A stretch of 9,603 nt of DNA from CAZDEK01 sp964504625 (GTDB lineage: Bacteria > Patescibacteriota > Saccharimonadia > CAILAD01 > GCA-016700035), in the NCBI GenBank assembly GCA_964504625.1, contig CAZDEK010000030.1:1-9603 (forward strand). Reading direction: 5' to 3'. Made by a program: the position numbers and the translations under genes. Positions 1 to 5,526 of the stretch are shown here, piece by piece. The notes beneath the pieces were generated by a model. That model did not search any database. It was not told where the DNA came from and worked only from the letters and a program-made list of their open reading frames with translations. Each line of letters starts with the position of its first letter. Position 1 is the first letter of the stretch.

Positions 1-2
1 GG

Positions 3-515
3 GCAGGCTACCCGCAAGCCGGCAAAGCTACACAGTTTGAGGTTACATATTTTAGTACGACGGGCGGTAGCGGCAATGGAGCTGTCGTAGCTCAAGCCTG
101 TGGTAAGACCCTGGCCAGTTCCGGAAATGTTGGTGTGGTGAACGGAACGCGTGTCTCAGTGAAAGTTACTAGTGAAATGATCAGCGCAAATTGTGGTGGC
201 GCAGTTGAGCTACAGCTGATTACTTTCTTGCCTGCCAATATGTATATGACCGGCATGCAGGTCTATGACGTAACGGGTACTTGTGGCGGCTATGCGAATA
301 TCGGGATTGGCGCGACCGGCTCGTGCGTCACGCTCATCCAGCAAAAGCTCGTGAGCCTTCGTTACAACCCGGGTCCGGTTGATGGGAACTATGGATCACA
401 AACGTCTACAGCTGTGAGGACCTTCCAGCAAAAAGCTGGTTTGCCGCAAGACGGAATTGTCGGCCCGCAAACCTGGGGTGTCCTCTTTAGTCCAAATGCA
501 CCATATAAGTATTAA
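3..515 (+). CDS. C-terminal part of a probably exported protein with a peptidoglycan-binding domain (5' end outside window)
   Basis: The reading frame is open from base 3 to a TAA at 513-515, giving 170 residues. The true start lies upstream of the window; the GTG at 135 is internal, because clear coding sequence continues before it. The last ~58 residues (about 107-164) look like a PG_binding_1 (PF01471) domain: a helix of LIQQKL type, a D-G-x-(Y/F)-G turn (VDGNYGSQT), then TAVRTFQQKAGL and DGIVGPQTW. This small three-helix fold binds peptidoglycan in cell-wall hydrolases and other wall-associated proteins. The first ~100 visible residues are rich in Gly, Ser, Thr and Val, probably beta-strand, and unrecognised; no catalytic residues can be assigned. 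There are four cysteines (about 33, 64, 94, 108), which would suit disulfides in an exported protein, but any signal peptide is off-window. The role of wall anchoring or recognition is inferred from the domain. The gene ends 75 bases before uvrB and has no clear terminator. Confidence 0.85.
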   Translation, partial: AGYPQAGKATQFEVTYFSTTGGSGNGAVVAQACGKTLASSGNVGVVNGTRVSVKVTSEMISANCGGAVELQLITFLPANMYMTGMQVYDVTGTCGGYANIGIGATGSCVTLIQQKLVSLRYNPGPVDGNYGSQTSTAVRTFQQKAGLPQDGIVGPQTWGVLFSPNAPYKY

Positions 516-576
516 TCGATAAATATTCCTGTAATGCCAAATTACGTCATGATAGAGGGCGGTTTTGGTTTTCCTA

Positions 577-582
577 TATAAT
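577..582 (+). promoter_or_regulatory. uvrB promoter -10 box, apparently leaderless
   Basis: A perfect TATAAT lies at 577-582, only eight bases before the uvrB ATG at 591. Transcription normally begins about seven bases after the last -10 base, so the start would fall at about 587-591, on or just before the ATG. There is no purine-rich ribosome binding site between 583 and 590. No convincing -35 box sits 16-18 bases upstream. The box is directly visible; its activity is inferred. Confidence 0.65.
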
Positions 583-590
583 GAAAGTCT

Positions 591-2576
591 ATGGCTTTCA
601 ACCTACGTGCCAAATATGAACCGTCCGGTGACCAGCCGGCGGCGATCGATGCGCTCTACCGCGGCTTGCGAGAGGGTGAGCGCGAGCAAACGCTTCTGGG
701 TGTAACCGGCTCCGGTAAGACCTTCACTATGGCAAACTTGATTGCCAAGCATAACAAGCCGACGCTCGTTTTGAGTCACAATAAGACGCTTGCGGCTCAG
801 CTCTATTCGGAGTTTAAAGAATTCTTTCCCGACAACGCCGTGCATTACTTCGTCAGCTACTTTGATTACTACCAGCCAGAGGCCTACATCCCGCGCTCCG
901 ATACGTATATCGAGAAAGACTCAGCGATCAACGAAGAGATTGATCGTTTGCGCCTGGCGGCGACCTCGGCGCTACTCGAGCGGAAAGATGTCGTGATTGT
1001 GGCGTCCGTGAGCTGTATCTACGGTATCGGCCGGGTCGAGGACTTTACGAGTATGTCGATCCCAGTTGCGGTCGGTGAGCTGAAGCGCCGCGACAAGTTC
1101 TTGCGATTGCTGACCGACATCCAATACGCGCGTAATGATCAGAATTTCCAGCGCGGCACCTTCCGCGTGCGGGGCGAGAATATCGATGTCATACCTGCCG
1201 ATGGCGAAGAGGCGTATCGGATTAATTTCTTCGGCGACACCGTCGAGTCGATCGCCAAGCTGGCGCCACTGACCGGTGAGGTGCTCGACCGGCCAGAGAA
1301 AATCACCATCTTTCCCGCCAAACATTATGTGACGCCGAAGCAGGAGCTGGAGCGAGCGATGGCGCAAATTGCCGCCGAAGCGGAGGAGCGCGTGGCGTGG
1401 TTTAAATCTCAGGAAAAGTATCTGGAGGCGCAACGCATCGAGCAACGGGTCAAGTATGACCTCGAGATCTTGCAGCAGACCGGCTATGTGAAGGGCATTG
1501 AGAACTATTCGCGCTACCTCACCAATCGTGAGCCTGGTGAGCAGCCGGCGACGTTGCTCGACTATTTCCCCGATGATTTTGTCATGATGATCGATGAGAG
1601 TCACATCACGGTGCCGCAGGTTCGGGGGATGTATAACGGTGACCGCGCGCGCAAAGAGATCCTCGTCGAGCACGGCTTCCGTTTGCCGAGTGCGCTCGAT
1701 AATCGACCGCTGAGGTTTGAAGAATTCGACCGACACATTAATCAAGTCGTCTATGTGTCGGCGACGCCGGCAGATTATGAGCTGTCTCGTTCGCAGCAAG
1801 TCGTGGAGCAGATCATTCGTCCGACTGGACTCTTGGATCCAGAGATCGAAGTGCGGCCGGTGGAGCATCAAGTCGATGACCTTATTGCCGAAATTCGCGA
1901 GCGGGTGAATAAGGGCCAGCGGGCACTCGTCACGACACTCACCAAGCGCATGGCCGAGGACCTCACTGAGTATCTAGCTGACCTCGGTATCAAAGTGCAA
2001 TATCTACACTCAGAGGTGCACACGCTGGAGCGGACTGATATCCTGCGCGATCTGCGACTAGGCGTATATGACGTTCTGGTGGGCATCAACTTGCTCCGCG
2101 AAGGGCTCGATCTACCGGAAGTCTCGCTGGTGGCCATTATCGACGCCGATAAGGAAGGCTTTCTGCGCAGCCAGAGCTCGCTCATTCAGACCATTGGACG
2201 AGCGGCCCGTCATGTCGAGGGAAAGGTAATCATGTATGCAGACCGAATCACCGGTTCGATGGAGCATGCAATCTCCGAGACGAATCGGCGGCGTGAGCGG
2301 CAGCAAGCATTTAACGAGGAGCATGGCATCACACCGGCAGGGATTCAGAAAGCGATCGCCGAGCGAATCGCTGAGGAGCGCGAGGCGGAGCTCTCAGATA
2401 TCCAGCAGCTTGAGCTCGATAAGATTCCGAAAGATGAACTGCGTCAACTGATTCGCCAGCTGAATGAACAGATGGAAATGGCCGCGGCGCAGTTGCAGTT
2501 TGAGAAAGCCGCTGAGATCCGTGACCAGATCGAAGAGATCAAAGACTTTCAAGCTGGGAGAAAAATCCGGAAATAA
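591..2576 (+). CDS. uvrB: UvrABC excision nuclease subunit B (UvrB)
   Basis: UvrB is the damage-verifying helicase-like subunit of bacterial nucleotide excision repair. UvrA loads it onto DNA, it probes the strand with a beta-hairpin and recruits UvrC for incision; it acts in the cytoplasm on the nucleoid. The 661-residue product matches the usual family length (E. coli is about 673). Visible motifs in order: the PSGDQP Q-motif near the start (residues 11-16), Walker A GVTGSGKT (37-44, catalytic K43), the tyrosine-rich damage hairpin around YYQPEAYIP (93-101), the DESH Walker B box (335-338), YVSATP, helicase motif VI QTIGRAAR (533-540), and a C-terminal UVR domain (about 617-653) that contacts UvrC. 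The ATG at 591 gives the normal UvrB N-terminus. No Shine-Dalgarno is visible and a -10 box lies just upstream, so translation is probably leaderless. I see no truncation or missing motif. The stop is TAA, with no clear terminator before the next gene. Confidence 0.98.
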   Translation: MAFNLRAKYEPSGDQPAAIDALYRGLREGEREQTLLGVTGSGKTFTMANLIAKHNKPTLVLSHNKTLAAQLYSEFKEFFPDNAVHYFVSYFDYYQPEAYIPRSDTYIEKDSAINEEIDRLRLAATSALLERKDVVIVASVSCIYGIGRVEDFTSMSIPVAVGELKRRDKFLRLLTDIQYARNDQNFQRGTFRVRGENIDVIPADGEEAYRINFFGDTVESIAKLAPLTGEVLDRPEKITIFPAKHYVTPKQELERAMAQIAAEAEERVAWFKSQEKYLEAQRIEQRVKYDLEILQQTGYVKGIENYSRYLTNREPGEQPATLLDYFPDDFVMMIDESHITVPQVRGMYNGDRARKEILVEHGFRLPSALDNRPLRFEEFDRHINQVVYVSATPADYELSRSQQVVEQIIRPTGLLDPEIEVRPVEHQVDDLIAEIRERVNKGQRALVTTLTKRMAEDLTEYLADLGIKVQYLHSEVHTLERTDILRDLRLGVYDVLVGINLLREGLDLPEVSLVAIIDADKEGFLRSQSSLIQTIGRAARHVEGKVIMYADRITGSMEHAISETNRRRERQQAFNEEHGITPAGIQKAIAERIAEEREAELSDIQQLELDKIPKDELRQLIRQLNEQMEMAAAQLQFEKAAEIRDQIEEIKDFQAGRKIRK

Positions 2577-2581
2577 CAGGC

Positions 2582-2610
2582 TCGCCAACAGATACCCACA
2601 GATGTATACT
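2582..2610 (+). promoter_or_regulatory. Probable promoter for the 2643 gene
   Basis: A TATACT box at 2605-2610 (5 of 6 to consensus) lies 17 bases after TCGCCA at 2582-2587 (4 of 6 to TTGACA). Initiation would fall near 2617, leaving a leader of about 26 bases. That leader is A-rich and contains no recognisable Shine-Dalgarno. The -35 match is weak, so the -10 box is the main evidence. Confidence 0.5.
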
Positions 2611-2642
2611 GAAGCGTAAGTAGTAATCAATAAAAAACAGAC

Positions 2643-3296
2643 ATGCCCGAAAATTTTGAGCAGGGAAGCCATTTCCCCGAAGAAGATACCATTCCGAATC
2701 CGCGACGCATTGAAGAGTTGCGGAAAATGGCGTTTGCGGGCGATGCTGAATCGGTGTCGGAATCAGCTCCAGAAGCAGAGACTACACCCGAGCAACCAAT
2801 TTTACCCCAGCCGCATCATGAAGTAGCTTCTCCCGAAGCCTCCTCAGAGCCACAGCCCGAGCAAGCCGAGCCTACCCAGGAGCTGATGAAGGCTATGCGT
2901 GAGCTGAATCTTCAGCACGAAGACGTCGAGAATGCCACCCGGAGCTTGACGGCGATCTTGCGTGGCGGAGACCTCAATCGTCTCACGCATCTGTTGCAGC
3001 AACAACCAGAGATGTACGAAGGGCAACTGCTCATGCGCAACCTTTATGAGCTTCAGGCTCCCTTGAGACGAGGACAAGCCGCCTTAGGCACGAGCGAATC
3101 AGCTCGTAGTCTCCAAGCTATCGAGTCTGCCAAGCAGGAGCTGGCGCGAGCTCGCAACGAGCTGTATGAACAGTGCCTGGCGACCTTTACTGCCATGCGA
3201 AATATCGCTGATACCAGTCGAGATCCTCAACTCCAACGGGAAGCGCAGCGGCATGTTGCGGTTCTAGCTAGCATCACTAGTCGCCTACAAGGCTAG
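2643..3296 (+). CDS. Unrecognised protein: disordered acidic N-terminus plus helical C-terminus
   Basis: I do not recognise a family. The 217-residue product has no signal peptide or membrane segment and is presumably cytoplasmic. Residues 1-36 include a short charged helix-like stretch (about PRRIEELRKMAFAGDAES, 20-37). Residues ~38-78 are low complexity, dominated by Glu, Pro, Ser and Gln, and probably disordered. From ~79 to the end the sequence is strongly helix-favouring, with heptad-like Leu spacing, a QQQ tract (119-121), and a long Arg/Glu/Gln-rich stretch (about 152-215) that could be a coiled coil or helical bundle. There is one cysteine (178). The ATG at 2643 is the first good start after the promoter-like TATACT, although no Shine-Dalgarno precedes it. 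It lies 66 bases after uvrB and 43 before the next gene on the same strand. Coding status rests on the long open frame, a plausible protein composition and a fitting promoter. A repair role from proximity to uvrB alone would be speculation. Confidence 0.85.
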   Translation: MPENFEQGSHFPEEDTIPNPRRIEELRKMAFAGDAESVSESAPEAETTPEQPILPQPHHEVASPEASSEPQPEQAEPTQELMKAMRELNLQHEDVENATRSLTAILRGGDLNRLTHLLQQQPEMYEGQLLMRNLYELQAPLRRGQAALGTSESARSLQAIESAKQELARARNELYEQCLATFTAMRNIADTSRDPQLQREAQRHVAVLASITSRLQG

Positions 3297-3299
3297 TTG

Positions 3300-3332
3300 T
3301 GATATACTTTTAGCAAAGTAAGCAAAAGAGGG
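3300..3332 (+). promoter_or_regulatory. Extended -10 promoter and ribosome binding site for the 3340 gene
   Basis: TGA directly precedes TATACT (3300-3308), forming an extended -10 element (TGn-TATACT), which can work without a strong -35 box. Initiation would be near 3315, giving a leader of about 25 bases. AAGAGGG at 3326-3332 is a good Shine-Dalgarno seven bases before the ATG at 3340 and fixes that start. Confidence 0.6.
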
Positions 3333-3339
3333 TTGAGTT

Positions 3340-4551
3340 ATGCCGGAACCAGGTCCAGGGCAACCAGGGGGAGAAATACAGCACGGCGTCGATGCTGACC
3401 AAGTACATAAGAAATCAGGCCTAAAAGGGCTCTTTGGAGGTTTATTTGGCCATGAGGATGAGCACCTTCAGGCTGCTCCGATGCCAGAGCAACCAGTTGA
3501 TCACTCTGATATGACGAGTACTGATCATATGCCTGAACCACTTTCGACTGCGGCGCCCGAGCACGACGTGCCGATGACCACGAGCGTGGGTACCGAAGTG
3601 AAGCCTGGAGGTGGTGATGCTCTCGATCTGAGTGCTATGCCCGTTAAGCCAGCGACTGAAACTAGCGTAATCGATCAGGGGGAGACCCACGCAGACCAGC
3701 CGACAGGCACTACCTCGATCACGGTTGAGTCGGGAGGTTCTACGCAGGAAGATCATGCAGTTTCCGTTGATGCCCACGAGGAGGGTGAGTCATCAACGTC
3801 GGGTGTGGTCGCTGAAGAAGATACGTCTTTCAATGACGCGGCCATGGCACACTTACAGCGCTCTACAGAGCCAGTGACAGGCCATGAGGGTTCAACGACC
3901 GACTCCACGAGTGAAGTCACGGTTGAAGCCGCCCCTGATGATGCTGCCGATTTTCTAGCGGCAGCTCAGCAGGAAAGTGTTGTTAGTGAGCCAGCAGCCG
4001 AGTCTCATGTTCAGGCGGGAGAATCTACGGGTGCTGACACTCAGGTCGAGGAAACCAATCAGGTCGAGACTACAACTCCAGTGACACCTGATACACCAGC
4101 TGCCGATGAGGCAGTCCGGGCTGAAGCACCAGACTTAAGCACCCCGTCTGAAGCTGAAGAGCCGGCTGAGATCGAAGCCCCGATTGAATCCACAGTGAAC
4201 GAATCAGCAGACAGCCATGAAGCGTCCTTCCCAGAGATGCCAATCGAAGAGCCAGCAAAAGCTGAGCTACCCTCTGCATTTGACGACGCGGTCGTGACCT
4301 CAGCTCCTGAAATCACGAAATATGGCGGTAGTGACGATAATGAAGTGTCGCCCGAAGTTGCAGCTCCAGCTGCGGATACGCATGAGCTGACGCCATCGGA
4401 TGTGTCTGAGAAACCAGAAGAAGGTGCGGAAGTCGTCAGTCTCGAAGCCTTACGTACCGCTGCCCGCGAGGCAAAAGCCGATGCCGATAAGGCGGCAGCT
4501 TCGGCAGCAAAATTCGTCGAACTGGCCGATAAGTTCGATAAAGCTGCCTAA
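3340..4551 (+). CDS. Unrecognised, highly acidic, low-complexity (probably disordered) protein
   Basis: I do not recognise a family. The 403-residue product is dominated by Glu, Ala, Ser, Thr, Asp, Pro and Val. I count only 13 Lys and 4 Arg, no Cys and no Trp, so the protein is very acidic and probably disordered over most of its length. Three parts stand out. Residues 23-37 are a basic then Gly/Leu/Phe-rich patch containing two adjacent GLFG tetrapeptides (30-33, 34-37). Residues ~40-360 are acidic low complexity without an obvious exact repeat. Residues ~364-403 form an Ala/Lys/Asp-rich helix that holds much of the basic charge. No signal peptide or membrane segment is evident. The start is supported by AAGAGGG seven bases upstream and an extended -10 box. 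The gene ends with TAA just before a strong hairpin terminator. Function is unknown; a scaffold, surface-charge or partner-binding role would be a guess. Confidence 0.85.
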   Translation: MPEPGPGQPGGEIQHGVDADQVHKKSGLKGLFGGLFGHEDEHLQAAPMPEQPVDHSDMTSTDHMPEPLSTAAPEHDVPMTTSVGTEVKPGGGDALDLSAMPVKPATETSVIDQGETHADQPTGTTSITVESGGSTQEDHAVSVDAHEEGESSTSGVVAEEDTSFNDAAMAHLQRSTEPVTGHEGSTTDSTSEVTVEAAPDDAADFLAAAQQESVVSEPAAESHVQAGESTGADTQVEETNQVETTTPVTPDTPAADEAVRAEAPDLSTPSEAEEPAEIEAPIESTVNESADSHEASFPEMPIEEPAKAELPSAFDDAVVTSAPEITKYGGSDDNEVSPEVAAPAADTHELTPSDVSEKPEEGAEVVSLEALRTAAREAKADADKAAASAAKFVELADKFDKAA

Positions 4552-4569
4552 AAGCTTCATCAACCTCGT

Positions 4570-4597
4570 AAAAAGGACCCAAACTTGGGTCCTTTTT
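4570..4597. terminator. Bidirectional intrinsic terminator between convergent genes
   Basis: The arms 4570-4580 and 4587-4597 are perfect 11-base complements around a six-base loop, with a GGACCC/GGGTCC core. The + strand ends in five T (4593-4597). On the - strand the complement of 4570-4574 also gives five T, so the same hairpin can end transcription from both sides. It lies 18 bases after the stop of the 3340 gene and 15 bases beyond the stop of the - strand gene, as a shared terminator for convergent units should. Confidence 0.9.
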
Positions 4598-4612
4598 CGT
4601 GTATCTACAAAT

Positions 4613-5365
4613 CTATTTGGTGATACGATCGAGTACGGCTTGGAGAGCAGGGGCGATTGCTTTAAGGCCCTTTTGATCATTAGTCCGTGCCAGTTCAGTG
4701 GCGGCGGCAAGTGTAGCGGCAGGATTCTCACCAAGCGTTTTCAAAGCCTCAAGATCGCGTTGTCCTTCAGGACTGGCGGCTTCAGCAGCCAGGGCTTCGG
4801 GGGACAACGCCGCAGCAGCCTCTGGAGGGGTAGAGCCGACACCTTTCCAGGTAGCTGGATCCTCTGGTACTGGCGGATACGTTTTGCTATAGGGGTCTGT
4901 GTCTGATACGGGAATGGCTTGAGTGACTGCTTCTGGGCGGGGTATCTCTTCAAGTCGAGGCTGTGTAGTTGGTGGTGTGGTGACAGGTGCTTCAGCTGCG
5001 GTTGGTGCGGGTGGAGCGGCTGCTTCGGCGGGGGGAGCTGATGATTGTCCACCGACGGTTGCGGCTGGCTGGCCATCAATCACAGCACTTGGCCACTGGC
5101 CATTTGCATCTGGTGCCGGGGGTACTGCATAAGGATTGTCTGGTTTTTGCGTATAGGTAGCAGCGGCAGTAGGCATTTCGTTGCCCGATAAAACGGGCAC
5201 CTTGACCGGTTCTGGCTGCGGCTCTGGGCCGAAGGTAGTTGGCATCTGATCAGGTGCTGGCACATTCGCTTGTGGCATGTTGGCACGCTCGACATGCCCA
5301 AGAGCTTCTTGGGCGGCCGCGGCTTGGGATTGGGGTAGTATGTCACTGGCTCCGGTAGGTGGCAT
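4613..5365 (-). CDS. Unrecognised Pro/Ala-rich protein with short helical C-terminus
   Basis: I do not recognise a family. The product is 250 residues. Residues 1-~170 are rich in Pro, Ala, Gln and Thr with several APPAP-like runs and are probably disordered; occasional Trp and Tyr occur (for example W91). The last 48 residues (203-250) look ordered and helical, starting RDLEALKTLGENP and ending LQAVLDRITK, and could be a small alpha-helical domain. There is no cysteine, signal peptide or membrane segment. The start is supported by a purine-rich GAGAGGA (complement of 5370-5376) four bases before the ATG and a TATAAT box farther upstream. The gene is convergent with the 3340 gene, sharing its terminator, and divergent from uvrA. 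Long open frames in other registers across this region are shadows produced by its repetitive GC-rich composition. Function is unknown. Confidence 0.82.
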   Translation of the reverse strand: MPPTGASDILPQSQAAAAQEALGHVERANMPQANVPAPDQMPTTFGPEPQPEPVKVPVLSGNEMPTAAATYTQKPDNPYAVPPAPDANGQWPSAVIDGQPAATVGGQSSAPPAEAAAPPAPTAAEAPVTTPPTTQPRLEEIPRPEAVTQAIPVSDTDPYSKTYPPVPEDPATWKGVGSTPPEAAAALSPEALAAEAASPEGQRDLEALKTLGENPAATLAAATELARTNDQKGLKAIAPALQAVLDRITK

Positions 5366-5396
5366 GATTTCCTCTCAAGTATTGATAGTCCTTATG

Positions 5397-5402
5397 ATTA
5401 TA
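5397..5402 (-). promoter_or_regulatory. -10 box for the - strand Pro/Ala-rich gene
   Basis: ATTATA on the + strand reads as a perfect TATAAT on the - strand, 31 bases before the ATG that ends at 5365. Initiation near 5390 would leave a leader of about 25 bases containing GAGAGGA. The region 17 bases upstream (5420-5425) reads TTTGCG, a poor -35 match, so the assignment rests on the -10 box and leader geometry. Confidence 0.6.
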
Positions 5403-5441
5403 CCGCCCCGAGCCCCTGGCGCAAAGAGCTCATACAGAGGA

Positions 5442-5470
5442 TTGATTATCGCTTGACGGGAGCGTATAAT
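5442..5470 (+). promoter_or_regulatory. uvrA promoter
   Basis: TTGATT (5442-5447) and a perfect TATAAT (5465-5470) are separated by exactly 17 bases, a good housekeeping sigma-factor promoter. Initiation would be near 5477, leaving a leader of about 50 bases. A short GAGG (5519-5522), four bases before the ATG at 5527, is the likely ribosome binding site. I found no CTGT-N8-ACAG or GAAC-N4-GTTC type LexA box in 5366-5526. Confidence 0.75.
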
Positions 5471-5526
5471 TTTCGGCTAGTTTTGAGTGTTGCGTTAAGG
5501 CAATCCCTATCTGAAAGTGAGGCATC

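Noticed and set aside
532..548. Small inverted repeat GTAAT...ATTAC after the peptidoglycan-binding gene
   Set aside because: It has only a five-base AT-rich stem with no following T-run, so it is too weak to call a terminator.
972..1871. A 299-codon open frame on the - strand opposite uvrB
   Set aside because: It lies wholly within the unambiguous uvrB gene, has a His/Arg/Leu-rich composition typical of an antisense shadow, and has no promoter or ribosome site.
4400..4906. A 168-codon + strand open frame crossing the terminator between convergent genes
   Set aside because: It overlaps two better-supported genes, reads straight through the strong hairpin at 4570-4597, and has shadow-like composition.
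5453..5458. TTGACG, a better -35 match than the one chosen for uvrA
   Set aside because: It ends only six bases before the TATAAT at 5465, too close to act as the -35 of that promoter. TTGATT at 5442 has the correct 17-base spacing.
5490..5505. TTGC...GCAA inverted repeat in the uvrA leader as a possible operator or attenuator
   Set aside because: Four base pairs around a six-base loop is expected by chance, and nothing else supports it.
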